Of a stretch of 55,037 bases of DNA, positions 16,822 through 25,565 are shown piece after piece. The DNA lies in the NCBI GenBank assembly GCA_013152435.1, contig JAADGJ010000081.1:1-55037 (forward strand). The letters are read 5' to 3'. Both the position numbers and the translations under genes were made by a program. The stretch's first letter is position 1. Each line of letters begins with the position of its first letter. The stretch comes from Chloroflexota bacterium (GTDB taxonomy: Bacteria > Chloroflexota > Anaerolineae > DUEN01). The notes under the pieces were generated by a model. That model had not been told where the DNA came from and made no database searches. It was given only the letters and a program-made list of their open reading frames with translations.

Positions 16822-18258
16822 TCACAGCGCCCGAACGAGATGACGAAAGTGCTCACCCCGCTCGGCGAAATCTCGATAGGCGTCGAAGCTGGTCCCGCCC
16901 GGCGCGAGCAGGACCACCTCACCCGGCCGCGCCGTGCGGGCCGCCGCACGCACCGCCGAAGCCAGATCCTCGCAGATGGAGACCCCCTCCAGCCGACCGT
17001 TCGCCATCCCCTCCGCCTCACGCCGGACCACGTCCGCGATCATGGGACCGGCCTCGCCGAAGCAGATGAGATGACGCACGCGTCGCCGCACCTCCCGAGC
17101 GAACACATCCCAGGGCAGTTTCTTATCCCGTCCTCCAGCCAGAAGCACCAAAGGCTGCTCGAACGAACGCAACGCCGCGATGGCGCGCTCCGGCGCCGTC
17201 GCAATGGAATCGTTGACCCAGAGCACGCCGTTCCACTCCCGCACCACCTCCAGGCGGTGCTCGACCCCTCGAAAGGCCCGCACCGCCTCCGCCATGGCCG
17301 CCACAGGCACCCCAACGGCCCCGGCGATGGCGCACGCGGCCAACACGTTCCACACATTGTGTTCGCCGCGCAGCCGGATATCCGCTAGCGGCAACACCGG
17401 CTCCTCATTCCCCTCCCGCCGCAGGATCACCCGGCCATCGCGCACGAAAGCCCCCTCGGGCACCTCCCGACGGGCGCTGAACCCCACGCGGCGCGCGGCC
17501 AGCGGGAACTCGACGGCCGGCTGGCCGCGGCCGGCCGGGATCTCCACCCGCCCGGTCCGCCACCAGGGGCCGGTCACGGCGTCGTCCGCGGCGAGAACGG
17601 CCACATCCCCCGATCCCTGCCATCGCAAGATATGGGCCTTGGCGGCCGTGTAGTGGCTCATGGACGGATGGCGATCCAGATGATTCGGCGTGACGTTTAA
17701 CACGGCCGCGATGTGGGGGCTGCGCGTGCACAACTCCAGCTGGAAACTGGACAGCTCCAACACCAGCCAATCCGTGGCGGCGACATCCTCCAGCCGGTCG
17801 ATCAGCGGCAGGCCGATGTTGCCCCCCACGTGGGCGGTGATCCCCGCGGCCCTCAGGATCTCCCCCACCAGCGCGGTGGTGGTCGTCTTCCCCGCCGATC
17901 CGGTGATCCCGATCACCGGGGCCGGCGATCGCTCCAGGGTGAGCTGGGTATCGTTGCTCAGCGGGATGCCGCGCGCCCGGGCGGCCCGGACGATGGGCAG
18001 ATCGGTGGGGACCCCGCCGCTCAGGCAGAGCAGATCGCAGTCATCCAGCAGTTGCTCCGGATGCCCGCCCAACGCATACCGGACCGGCAAACCCTCCAGG
18101 GCCGCCATCGCCTCTCGCAGTTCGGAGACGGGCAGCCTGTCGCTGACGGTCACCCGGGCGCCCTGCGCGACGAAAAAGCGAGCCAGCGCCATACCCTGGC
18201 GGGCCAACCCCAGGATGACCACCGATTTCCCTGCCCAGGTCGTCACGGCCTTCCCCAT
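16822..18258 (-). CDS. murD: UDP-N-acetylmuramoyl-L-alanine--D-glutamate ligase MurD
   Basis: Mur ligase that adds D-glutamate to UDP-MurNAc-L-Ala. 478 residues. The N-terminal domain starts with V-V-I-L-G-L-A-R-Q-G. The ATP loop G-I-T-G-S-A-G-K-T-T-T is near residue 115, N-V-T-P-N-H-L-D-R-H is in the central domain, and V-N-D-S-I-A-T in the C-terminal domain, which is characteristic of MurD. ATG 18258 has GAGG 8 nt upstream and lies 10 nt after mraY. Longer in-frame starts would intrude into mraY. Confidence 0.95.
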   Translation of the reverse strand: MGKAVTTWAGKSVVILGLARQGMALARFFVAQGARVTVSDRLPVSELREAMAALEGLPVRYALGGHPEQLLDDCDLLCLSGGVPTDLPIVRAARARGIPLSNDTQLTLERSPAPVIGITGSAGKTTTTALVGEILRAAGITAHVGGNIGLPLIDRLEDVAATDWLVLELSSFQLELCTRSPHIAAVLNVTPNHLDRHPSMSHYTAAKAHILRWQGSGDVAVLAADDAVTGPWWRTGRVEIPAGRGQPAVEFPLAARRVGFSARREVPEGAFVRDGRVILRREGNEEPVLPLADIRLRGEHNVWNVLAACAIAGAVGVPVAAMAEAVRAFRGVEHRLEVVREWNGVLWVNDSIATAPERAIAALRSFEQPLVLLAGGRDKKLPWDVFAREVRRRVRHLICFGEAGPMIADVVRREAEGMANGRLEGVSICEDLASAVRAAARTARPGEVVLLAPGGTSFDAYRDFAERGEHFRHLVRAL

Positions 18259-18268
18259 ATGCACTGCC

Positions 18269-19273
18269 TCATAGCAGCGCCAAGGCGATCCCCAACATGG
18301 CACACAGAATAGAGACCAGCCAAAACCGCTGCACTACCTGGGTCTCCGACCAGCCGAGCAACTCGAAGTGATGATGGAGCGGCGCCATCTTGAACAGGCG
18401 ACGTCCCTCGCCATAGCGATGCTTCGTGTACTTGAAATAGGCCACCTGCAGGATCACCGACATCGCCTCGGCCACCGGGATAAAGGCGATAACGGGCAGC
18501 AACAGCCACTGACCGGTCATCAGCGCCACGACGGCCAGCGTGGCCCCCAGGGCCAGCGAGCCCGTGTCGCCCATGAAAAGCTCCGCCGGATGCGCGTTGT
18601 ACCACAGAAAGGCCAGCAAAGCCCCCACGACCGTGAAGGTGAAGGCGACCAACCACGCCTGCCCCTGAAGATACGCGATGACGCCATAAGCTACGAAGGC
18701 GATGGCCGATACGCTCCCCGCCAGCGCATCGAGCCCATCGCTCAGGTTGATCGCGTTGGAGGTGCCGACGATGATGAACACCGAGATGGGGAGGATGAGC
18801 GGGCCCACATGCACGAACTCCCGCACGGTGGGGATGCCCACATAATCCAGCTCCGGCGGCCCGAAGTAGAGCACCAGGGCGATGACCGTGGCGAACACGA
18901 CCTGCCACCAGGCCTTGGATCGAGCCATCAGCCCCTCTCCCCGGGCCCTTCGGCCGCGCACCCCCTCCAGATCGTCAATGAACCCCAGCAGCCCGAACAT
19001 CACCATGCACCCCATCAGGAGCAGCGTAGACTGCCCGATGTAGTTGAACCCCAACAGGTTCGCCACGTTCAAAGCGCCGGTGATGAGCACGACGGGGATC
19101 ACGATCATCAATCCGCCGGTGGTCGGCGTCCCGGTCTTGACCTGATGACTGCTCGGGCCCTCGATGCGAATCTGCTTGCCGATGCCGTATCGCTGTAGCA
19201 GGTTGATGAGCGGCCGCCCCCAGATCACGGCGAGAAAGAAAGAGATCGTCCCCAGGGTCAGCGAATAGGCCAT
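18269..19273 (-). CDS. mraY: Phospho-N-acetylmuramoyl-pentapeptide transferase MraY
   Basis: Integral membrane enzyme that transfers phospho-MurNAc-pentapeptide to undecaprenyl phosphate, forming lipid I. 334 residues with about ten helices. Catalytic motifs are present: G-F-I-D-D-L-E-G with the paired aspartates, [13 protein letters not shown], and the cytoplasmic H-H-H-F-E-L-L-G-W loop. ATG 19273 shares one base with the murF stop (TGATG). A TTG three bases upstream is a minor alternative. Confidence 0.96.
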   Translation of the reverse strand: MAYSLTLGTISFFLAVIWGRPLINLLQRYGIGKQIRIEGPSSHQVKTGTPTTGGLMIVIPVVLITGALNVANLLGFNYIGQSTLLLMGCMVMFGLLGFIDDLEGVRGRRARGEGLMARSKAWWQVVFATVIALVLYFGPPELDYVGIPTVREFVHVGPLILPISVFIIVGTSNAINLSDGLDALAGSVSAIAFVAYGVIAYLQGQAWLVAFTFTVVGALLAFLWYNAHPAELFMGDTGSLALGATLAVVALMTGQWLLLPVIAFIPVAEAMSVILQVAYFKYTKHRYGEGRRLFKMAPLHHHFELLGWSETQVVQRFWLVSILCAMLGIALALL

Positions 19274-20763
19274 CAACCGTTACCCCGTCGGCTGAGCGCG
19301 TTCACGATCTGCTCCATCTGCTGCGCACGCGAGCCCTTGACCAGGATGATGTCCCCTCGGCGGATCAGCCCACGCAATGTCGCCAGCGCCTCCTCATTAC
19401 TCGCAACGATCACCACGTCGGATAGGGAGAGGCCGGAAGCGATCGCCTCCTGCCCGATCAGGCGGGCCCGGGGGCCTACCGTGATCAGCTTTTGGACCAC
19501 ATCGGCCGCCCGCCGGCCGACGATGATGTGCCCCTCCCGCTCATAGCTGCCCAGCTCCAACATGTCTCCCAGCACGGCGATGCGTCGCCCGCGATCCTCC
19601 GGCGTCAGATCGGCCAGCAGGTTGAGCGCCGCGATGGTGGAGGCCGGGCTGGCATTGTACGTGTCGTCGATGATCGTGGCCCCCCGCAGCCCCGGCACCA
19701 CCACCAGCCGGAGCTGGCCGGACACATCCTGCAGCCCCGCGATGATCTCGTCCCAGCCCATGCCCTCAACCAGGCCGACAGCCGCGGCGCGCAGGGCGGT
19801 GTGCACGCTGTGCCGCCCCAACAGCGGCACCTTCACATGCAAGATCTCGTCGCCGTGATGGAATCGGAACCGGATGCCCTGCAACCCGGCGCTCTCGATC
19901 TCGTCCGCCCACAGATCGCACTCCGGCGTCAGGCCGTAAAAGAAGACCCTCGCCCGGGTCTGATCCGCCATGGCGCGCACCCATGGATCATCATGATTGA
20001 GCACGGCCACGCCCTCGGGCGCCACCGGCAGCGCCTGCACGAGCTCCGCCTTGGCCTGGGCGACGCGATCGATGGTCCCCAGCCGCTCCAGATGGCTGGG
20101 CCCCACGTTGGTGACCACGCCGACGTGGGGGCAGCTGATGGCGCATAGCTGGGCGATCTCCCCCACGGCGTACATGCCCATCTCCAGAACGACGCGCTCG
20201 TGTTCGGGCTTCAGCGACAGCAGTGTTAGCGGAAGGCCGATCTCGTTGTTGTAGTTGCCCGCGCTCTTGAGCACGCGATAGCGCCGTTTGAGCACGCGGG
20301 CGATGAGCTCCTTGGTGGAGGTCTTGCCCACGCTGCCGGTAACGCCGATCACCCGCGGCGAAAACCGGGATCGCCACGCAGCCGCCAGCTGCTGGAGCCC
20401 AGCCAGGCTATCCGGGACGAGGAACAGCACCGCCTGGGAGTTGGCCGACTTCTTGATCCGGTGCTGCCATCGATGCTGCCACCCGCCCGCCTGGGTGTCC
20501 ACGACGCTCGCCAGGCGCTCCAATCCCTCCGGCACGCGCTGCACGATGGCGCCGATGGCGCCCGCCGCCAGCGCATCGCGCACGAAGTCGTGCCCATCGG
20601 CGCGCTCGCCGCGCAGCGCGACGAACAGACTGCCCGCCTGGGCCAGGCGGGAGTCGATCACGACGTCCGAGACGATCTTGGCGTTGAGCGCCCTGGGAGC
20701 GGGTCGCTGACAGAGCGCCGTCCAAACATCTGCTAAAGTGAGCTGGCTCACATCGCCCCTCAC
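19273..20763 (-). CDS. murF: UDP-N-acetylmuramoyl-tripeptide--D-alanyl-D-alanine ligase MurF
   Basis: Mur ligase that adds D-Ala-D-Ala to the stem tripeptide, completing the cytoplasmic precursor. 496 residues. MurF-type signs are S-R[13 protein letters not shown] near residue 40, the ATP loop [11 protein letters not shown] near 140, [14 protein letters not shown], and G-P-S-H-L-E. These distinguish it from MurE, which is not found in this cluster. A basic, polar insert lies at about residues 92-110. GTG 20763 gives the longest family-like start. GTG 20751, with AGGGG close upstream, is also possible. It begins 2 nt after ftsI. Confidence 0.93.
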   Translation of the reverse strand: MRGDVSQLTLADVWTALCQRPAPRALNAKIVSDVVIDSRLAQAGSLFVALRGERADGHDFVRDALAAGAIGAIVQRVPEGLERLASVVDTQAGGWQHRWQHRIKKSANSQAVLFLVPDSLAGLQQLAAAWRSRFSPRVIGVTGSVGKTSTKELIARVLKRRYRVLKSAGNYNNEIGLPLTLLSLKPEHERVVLEMGMYAVGEIAQLCAISCPHVGVVTNVGPSHLERLGTIDRVAQAKAELVQALPVAPEGVAVLNHDDPWVRAMADQTRARVFFYGLTPECDLWADEIESAGLQGIRFRFHHGDEILHVKVPLLGRHSVHTALRAAAVGLVEGMGWDEIIAGLQDVSGQLRLVVVPGLRGATIIDDTYNASPASTIAALNLLADLTPEDRGRRIAVLGDMLELGSYEREGHIIVGRRAADVVQKLITVGPRARLIGQEAIASGLSLSDVVIVASNEEALATLRGLIRRGDIILVKGSRAQQMEQIVNALSRRGNG

Positions 20764-20764
20764 C

Positions 20765-22510
20765 CTATGGGGTATGGTCCGGCGGTATGTGCAACATACG
20801 GACCAGCCGATTCGCGATGTTCTGGAACACGGGCACAGCTACCTGGCTCGCCCACATGGAACGCGTGGGGCGGTCCAACGTGACGAGGATGATGATCTGT
20901 GGGTCGTCCGCGGGCAGGAAGGCCACGTATGTGGTGATGACCTCGTCATCACTGTAGCCTGTCGAGGTAGGGATCTGGGCTGTGCCCGTCTTACCAGCTA
21001 CCTTATACCCCGGGACCAGGTTCGCGTCAATTCCACGGGCCGTGGCCTCGGCCATGAGCTGTCTCATATATCGGGCGGTCTCCACGGAGATGGCCCGTTG
21101 GTAAGGACGCGGGTGGGTGGGGATCACCCGCCCATGATCGACGACCATGCGCACCACACGGGGGTGCATGGCCACCCCGTCATTGGCGATGGCCGAAACG
21201 GCGGTGATCAGCTGGATGGGCGTGACCGTCATGCCCTGCCCGTAGGCGTTGGTCACCAGATCCGACGGGCTCCACATGGAGCTGTCCGGCGTCTTGATGA
21301 GGCCCGACACCTCACCCGCCAGATCGATCTCGGTCACCCGCCCAAAGCCAAACCGCTTGATGTAGTCGTAAAACGTCTCCGCGCCCATCTCCATGCTGAT
21401 CTTCGCGGCCCCAACGTTCAGGGATAGCGCCAGGATATCCGTCAGCGTGACGGTCCCATGAGCGCGATAATCGGAGTTGTGGATCTCTCGATCCCCAACC
21501 CGGAGGACGCCCTCGTCCTGGAAGGTCTGATCCGGGGAGATCTTCCCGGAATCGAGGCCGGCGGCCAGGGTGATCACCTTTACGACGGAGCCCGGCTCGT
21601 ACGGCCAGCTGATGGCCCGGTTAATCTGCTGCTGGTCCTCGCTCTCACTATAACGGTTGGGATCAAACGCCGGTTCATTGGCCATGGCCAGCACTTCGCC
21701 CGTCTTGGGATTCATGACGATGATCGTGCCAGCCTGAGCGCCGTAGTACTCCACCGCCCGGCGGAGCTCCTTCTCCACCAGGTGCTGAACGCCCACATCC
21801 AGCGTCAGGACCAGATCACGCCCCACCGCCGACGGGATGTACAGCGAGAAGTCCGCCGGGAGGGACACATCATCGACCTTTCCGCTGCGCATGACGCTGG
21901 CGCCGGTGAGGAATTCCTGGTAAAATCCCTCTACACCGAAGAACGCCAGGCCGTCGATATTCACGAACCCCAGCGCATGAACGGCCAGACTGCCCTGGGG
22001 ATAATAGCGCCTCGGGTAAGGAGTGACGCTCACGGGCAACCAGAGACTCCGTTCCTCTTCGCGCTTGCTATCCTCCGCCGCGCGCTTGCGGTCGGCGATC
22101 TTCTCGCCTTGGGGTTCTTCGATCCCTTTGGCGAGCACGACATAGGGGGCATCCGAGGGAGCGGACCGGATCCGCTCCAGGATCTCCTCCGATGTCAGCC
22201 CGATAAGCGGAGAGAGCGTCTGGGCCAGCGCCTCCTCGTCCGAGATCAGGCCAGGCGACACGTCCACCTCCCATAGAAAGATGTCGGTGGCCAGGAGACG
22301 GCCGGCCTGATCGACGATGTTGCCACGGGCCCGGCGGACGACGGCCGCGGAAGCGGAGTTGCCTTGACGCGCCGCCTCCAACAACGTGTGGCGCTCCAGG
22401 ACCTGAAGGCGCACGAGCTGAAGGACGAGCACGAACAGCAAAAAGGCCAGGCCGATCGCGGTGGCCAGGACGCGGCCCTGGGCGCGCGAGGACGATTCGT
22501 CGACGATCAT
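20765..22510 (-). CDS. ftsI: Class B penicillin-binding protein, FtsI/PBP2 type (D,D-transpeptidase)
   Basis: Septal peptidoglycan crosslinking enzyme that partners FtsW. 581 residues: short cytoplasmic N-terminus, one transmembrane helix (about 15-33), a dimerisation/pedestal domain with an R-G-N-I-V-D segment (62-67), and the transpeptidase domain. The three penicillin-fold motifs are intact: S308-V-V-K311, S363-L-N365 and K507-T-G-T510. A charged K/E-rich stretch at about 135-155 lies in the pedestal domain. It follows ftsL by 9 nt, with GAGGGG before the ATG. Confidence 0.94.
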   Translation of the reverse strand: MIVDESSSRAQGRVLATAIGLAFLLFVLVLQLVRLQVLERHTLLEAARQGNSASAAVVRRARGNIVDQAGRLLATDIFLWEVDVSPGLISDEEALAQTLSPLIGLTSEEILERIRSAPSDAPYVVLAKGIEEPQGEKIADRKRAAEDSKREEERSLWLPVSVTPYPRRYYPQGSLAVHALGFVNIDGLAFFGVEGFYQEFLTGASVMRSGKVDDVSLPADFSLYIPSAVGRDLVLTLDVGVQHLVEKELRRAVEYYGAQAGTIIVMNPKTGEVLAMANEPAFDPNRYSESEDQQQINRAISWPYEPGSVVKVITLAAGLDSGKISPDQTFQDEGVLRVGDREIHNSDYRAHGTVTLTDILALSLNVGAAKISMEMGAETFYDYIKRFGFGRVTEIDLAGEVSGLIKTPDSSMWSPSDLVTNAYGQGMTVTPIQLITAVSAIANDGVAMHPRVVRMVVDHGRVIPTHPRPYQRAISVETARYMRQLMAEATARGIDANLVPGYKVAGKTGTAQIPTSTGYSDDEVITTYVAFLPADDPQIIILVTLDRPTRSMWASQVAVPVFQNIANRLVRMLHIPPDHTP

Positions 22511-22519
22511 GCAGGCCCC

Positions 22520-22996
22520 TCAGCGTCTTGCCTGGGCGTACACGGTCGGATGCAAGCGCTCGGTGATTCGATTCAGCGCCACCTCCCACCACGGCGCCCG
22601 TTCCGGAGCCGCGGGGGTGGGCGCCGCCCGGACGGTGGCCTCAGGCGCGTCCGCTGTGACGTTCATACGAACGATCATCCGGTTTTGAGGAGGCTGGTAT
22701 CCCAGCTCCCGGGCGCGTCTTTCGACGTAGTCTACGTCCGTGTACATCCCTATCTGCCGGATGATCTCGGCGTTTTCCCGCTGGATGCGGTTGTACTCCT
22801 CCCGGAGATTGCGAATCTCCATTTGGGTGGCCTTGATCTCGCTGGCGGACTGGACGTAGAAGGCAATCGCCGTACACAGGATGGCCAGGATAGCGAGGAA
22901 TCGGATGAAAAAGTAAAAGTCCTCGGAGATCGTACGGCGGCGAGACCCTGCCCACCAGGTCGTTGTTGGGAACGAGTTGGCTGCACGCTGTAACAT
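22520..22996 (-). CDS. ftsL: FtsL-like division protein
   Basis: 158-residue bitopic protein: basic N-terminus, one transmembrane helix (about residues 28-48, F-L-A-I-L-A-I-L-C-T-A-I-A-F), then an external heptad-like coiled coil (about 52-90, rich in E, I, R and N) ending in D-V-D-Y-V-E-R-R-A-R-E-L-G. That pattern is typical of FtsL/DivIC proteins. A Pro/Ala-rich C-terminal extension of about 45 residues follows, longer than usual. AGGAG precedes the ATG by 8 nt. The position between rsmH and ftsI supports FtsL. DivIC cannot be excluded from sequence alone. Confidence 0.85.
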   Translation of the reverse strand: MLQRAANSFPTTTWWAGSRRRTISEDFYFFIRFLAILAILCTAIAFYVQSASEIKATQMEIRNLREEYNRIQRENAEIIRQIGMYTDVDYVERRARELGYQPPQNRMIVRMNVTADAPEATVRAAPTPAAPERAPWWEVALNRITERLHPTVYAQARR

Positions 22997-23055
22997 GGCT
23001 CTGCTCCTACTGGCCTGCGATCGAAACCGCTCGCCTCACTCGGCAGTCGCCTTGG

Positions 23056-24015
23056 TCACCCAGGCGAATCGGGCAAACGCTCGGCGACGCGCAACCGGGC
23101 GCTGCGGCTCCTGGGGTTCCGGGCCACCTCCTCGGCGCTCGGCCGCTGCGGGCGTCGGGTGATGACCCGTAGCGTGGCCTTATGGCCGCAGACGCATTCC
23201 GGTATGTCCGGCGGACAGATGCAGTCTTGCGATTCCCGCCGAAAAAACTGCTTGACAATCCGATCTTCCAGCGAATGAAAGGAGATGACGACCAGTCTTC
23301 CACCCGGCCGAAGCAGGCTGACCGCCTGCGGCAACACGGACGTGAGCGCCTCCAGCTCCCGGTTCACGGCGATCCGAAGCGCCTGAAAGGTGCGCGTCGC
23401 CGGATGGATGCGGTCCCGTCGACCGCCGACGGCGGCCTGGATCACCTCCGCCAGGTGGGCGGCGTCCCGGATCGGGCGGGCCCGCACGATGGCCCTGGCG
23501 ATGCGGCGGGACCGACGCTCCTCGCCGTAGCGATAGATCAAATCGGCGATCTCCTCCTCCGGCAGCCGGTTGACCAGATCGCCGGCCGATGTATCCTGGG
23601 TCGGGTCGAACCGCATATCCAGCGGGCCGGCAGCCCGGAAGCTGAAGCCACGACGCTCGTCCGCCAACTGAAAGGAGGAGAGTCCCAGGTCCAACAGGAT
23701 CCCTCCGACGGCGGTGAAGCCATGCGCCAGGGCGACCTCGTGTAGCCGGGCGAAGTTCGCATGCACGAGCACCACACGACCGGCCGCAAGCTCGGCCTGG
23801 AACCGCCGCCGACAGCGGTCGATGGCGGTCGGGTCCGCATCCAGTCCCAGGAGGCGTCCATTCGGGGCGATCGCCTGCAGAATAGCCGCCGCATGCCCCC
23901 CGCCCCCCACGGTTCCGTCGATGGCGTCGTCCCCGGGGCGCAGGGCCAGCCCCTGGAGCACCTCGGCCAGCATCACCGGCTGATGATCGACCGTCTCGGC
24001 AGCGTCTTCGGACAT
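23056..24015 (-). CDS. rsmH: 16S rRNA (cytosine(1402)-N(4))-methyltransferase RsmH
   Basis: Methylates C1402 of 16S rRNA with SAM, in the decoding site; encoded with mraZ at the head of most dcw clusters. About 319 residues. Signatures are H-Q-P-V-M-L-A-E-V near the start, the SAM loop [29 protein letters not shown], and [15 protein letters not shown] 24015 lies 6 nt after the mraZ stop; GTG 24018 immediately precedes it in frame. Translation is probably coupled to mraZ. Confidence 0.95.
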   Translation of the reverse strand: MSEDAAETVDHQPVMLAEVLQGLALRPGDDAIDGTVGGGGHAAAILQAIAPNGRLLGLDADPTAIDRCRRRFQAELAAGRVVLVHANFARLHEVALAHGFTAVGGILLDLGLSSFQLADERRGFSFRAAGPLDMRFDPTQDTSAGDLVNRLPEEEIADLIYRYGEERRSRRIARAIVRARPIRDAAHLAEVIQAAVGGRRDRIHPATRTFQALRIAVNRELEALTSVLPQAVSLLRPGGRLVVISFHSLEDRIVKQFFRRESQDCICPPDIPECVCGHKATLRVITRRPQRPSAEEVARNPRSRSARLRVAERLPDSPG

Positions 24016-24021
24016 CACAGA

Positions 24022-24450
24022 TCAGATTTCCAGCGCCGCGAAGTAGTCCCTGGAGAAGGAGCCGTCCTCGAACTGGGACTCGATCTCACGCCACGCATCG
24101 GGCGCCCACAGCTCGATGTACGTGTTCAAGCCGACGATGATGACCTCCGAGTCGATGTGGGCGTACTGCCGCAGGCGGGGCGGCACGATGATCCGCCCCT
24201 GCCGGTCCATACTCAAATCTTCTGCAAAAGCGTACAGGAGGCGACGGATATTACTGGCTCGTGTGTCCAGCTTCGGCAGCGCATCGATACGCTCGGACAG
24301 CGCACGCCACTCGGTTAGAGGATAGAGGACAATCTGACCCTGGTGGCCGCGGGTGGCGACCATCCCATCCGCCAGGTCTTCGCGGTACTTGGCGGGGATG
24401 GTCAGGCGGCCCTTCTCGTCGAGGTTGTGGGTGTACTGTCCGAGAAACAT
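24022..24450 (-). CDS. mraZ: Transcriptional regulator MraZ
   Basis: DNA-binding regulator of the dcw operon, built from two SpoVT-AbrB-like halves; it forms rings that contact repeated TGGGN boxes. 142 residues, standard length. The family start M-F-L-G-Q-Y-T-H-N-L-D-E-K-G-R-L-T-I-P is at ATG 24450, and the second half repeats the pattern as D-R-Q-G-R-I-I-V-P-P. Longer in-frame starts to 24684 run through the promoter and operator and are rejected. There is no strong Shine-Dalgarno. Three MraZ boxes lie about 60 nt upstream, so autoregulation is expected. Confidence 0.96.
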   Translation of the reverse strand: MFLGQYTHNLDEKGRLTIPAKYREDLADGMVATRGHQGQIVLYPLTEWRALSERIDALPKLDTRASNIRRLLYAFAEDLSMDRQGRIIVPPRLRQYAHIDSEVIIVGLNTYIELWAPDAWREIESQFEDGSFSRDYFAALEI

Positions 24451-24477
24451 TTGTTCTGCCGTGTCCCGAGTAGCAGA

Positions 24478-24512
24478 GAGGGTTGCGCCCTCCACTTTGG
24501 GCAACAACCCTC
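24478..24512 (-). other. Strong 5'-leader hairpin of the dcw transcript
   Basis: On the minus strand GAGGGTTG-TT-GCCC pairs with GGGC-G-CAACCCTC around an 8-nt loop, giving 12 base pairs with small bulges. It lies between the MraZ boxes and the mraZ start codon, within the predicted leader. No T run follows, so it is not a simple terminator. Confidence 0.65.
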
Positions 24513-24535
24513 CCATACCGCACCACTTTGTCCCA
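24511..24535 (-). promoter_or_regulatory. MraZ operator: three direct repeats at 10-bp spacing
   Basis: Read on the minus strand TGGGA (24535-24531), TGGTG (24525-24521) and TGGGA (24515-24511) are separated by exactly 5 nt. This matches the known MraZ-box layout of TGGGN repeats every 10 bp. They cover the predicted transcription start region of the promoter at 24541-24569, as expected for an autorepressor. Confidence 0.85.
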
Positions 24536-24540
24536 CCAGC

Positions 24541-24569
24541 ATTATAACATGATTTAGTTGACCCGGCAA
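24541..24569 (-). promoter_or_regulatory. Main promoter of the dcw cluster (mraZ promoter)
   Basis: TTGCCG (24569-24564) and a perfect TATAAT (24546-24541) are separated by 17 nt on the minus strand. The predicted start near 24534 gives a leader of about 84 nt to mraZ. Confidence 0.88.
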
Positions 24570-24700
24570 GGGTTTTGTGTCGCCCTAGCCGAAATTTTAA
24601 GGTCTTTTCGCGGGGTACTGTAGTACTATTTATTGGATGATTTTCGAGTTTTGGAGAGGAAGAGAGGCTGATAGCCTCCCTCATGGGTGTTGCCGGGGCA

Positions 24701-24855
24701 GGGGCGCCGCATGAATCGCCCCATTCGCATCAACTTATAGATCTTCGCGTGGTGAAAGAAACATGCGGGCCGCGTCATTCGTTTCGGATAAGTAGGGGCG
24801 ACCCACTGGATCGCCCTTTCCTGAAGACCAGGGTTCATATGTTGCTTTATCTAAG
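24701..24855. repeat. Composite repeat with REP palindrome and 37-bp inverted copy
   Basis: 24713-24790 resembles 54541-54620 in direct orientation, sharing an ATTCGCATCAACTTAT block after a GGGGCG...CGCCCC palindrome. 24819-24855 is the reverse complement of 54576-54612 with one mismatch in 37. A second palindrome, GGGGCGACC...ATCGCCC, lies near 24797-24815. Together they form a nested island upstream of the dcw promoter. No gene is visible between 24570 and 25161. Confidence 0.7.
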
Positions 24856-25095
24856 AGCGTGTCTGAAAATTTACCGGCAAGATGTTTTGAGGGGTCTCCC
24901 TCAACGACCAGCTTCACAGGGGGAGGTGTGGAGGGGAGGACCCCTCCACGAAAATCCCACTTTTCTGGCCTGTACCTGCCTCTCTCGGCCCTTTCCGCAG
25001 GACCCAGGCCGAGGCCAGGCAGGTCGAGGGCAAAAGAAGGGCTTTTTCCGGAGGGGCTTCCCCTCCGAGCCATCCCAGAGAGGCGAGCATGCCCT
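24854..25095 (+). repeat. Repeat B2: second copy of structured subfamily B
   Basis: It begins AGAGCGTGTCTG like the copy at 138 and keeps the same internal order, including the hairpin GTGGAGGGG (24928-24936)/CCCCTCCAC (24941-24949) and CGGAGGGG/CCCCTCCG near 25045-25070. The right terminal repeat seen in B1 is not recognisable here, so the 3' end is approximate or degraded. Confidence 0.7.
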
Positions 25096-25161
25096 GCCCC
25101 ATGTCGTGTATTCCAATATGAGCGATCGAGAAGGGAACCACAGAGGAAAGGGAGAGAGGCG

Positions 25162-25560
25162 ATGAGCGCACAGATCCCCAGCGCGTTTATGGACCTGTTG
25201 ACGGAGAAGCGGGCGTTCGCCCATCTGGCTACGGTGATGCCCGACGGCACGCCGCAGGTGACGCCGGTATGGTTCGATTGGGACGGTACCCACGTGCGGG
25301 TGAACTCGGCCCGCGGCCGACAGAAGGACCGCAACCTGCGCCGGGTGCGCTACGCGGCGCTGTCCATCCAGGACCCAGACGACCCCTATCGCTACATCGC
25401 CATCCGGGGCCCGGTGGTGGAGATCACCGAGGAGGGGGCGGACGAGCACATCGACCTGCTGTCCCGGAAGTACACCGGCGCCGATTACGCCCATCGCCAG
25501 CCGGGCGAGGTGCGGGTCATCTATAAGATCCTGCCCGAGCACGTGGCGACCATGGGGTAA
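25162..25560 (+). CDS. PPOX-class F420/FMN-dependent oxidoreductase
   Basis: 132-residue split-barrel protein of the pyridoxamine-5'-phosphate-oxidase-like superfamily. Characteristic segments are A-H-L-A-T-V-M-P-D-G-T-P-Q-V-T-P-V-W-F near residues 19-37, the cofactor-side strand V-R-V-N-S-A-R-G-R-Q-K and the conserved Y-I-A-I-R-G-P-V-V-E-I. Small proteins of this shape usually bind coenzyme F420 or FMN; which one is not visible here. GGAGAGAGG precedes ATG 25162; the longer frame upstream is repeat B2. It converges with the glucanotransferase gene, stopping 5 nt from it. Confidence 0.87.
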   Translation: MSAQIPSAFMDLLTEKRAFAHLATVMPDGTPQVTPVWFDWDGTHVRVNSARGRQKDRNLRRVRYAALSIQDPDDPYRYIAIRGPVVEITEEGADEHIDLLSRKYTGADYAHRQPGEVRVIYKILPEHVATMG

Positions 25561-25565
25561 CGCCC

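Noticed and set aside
19273-20763. That this Mur ligase is MurE
   Set aside because: The [10 protein letters not shown] and E-M-G motifs and the N-terminal S-L-F-V-A-L-R-G segment are of MurF type.
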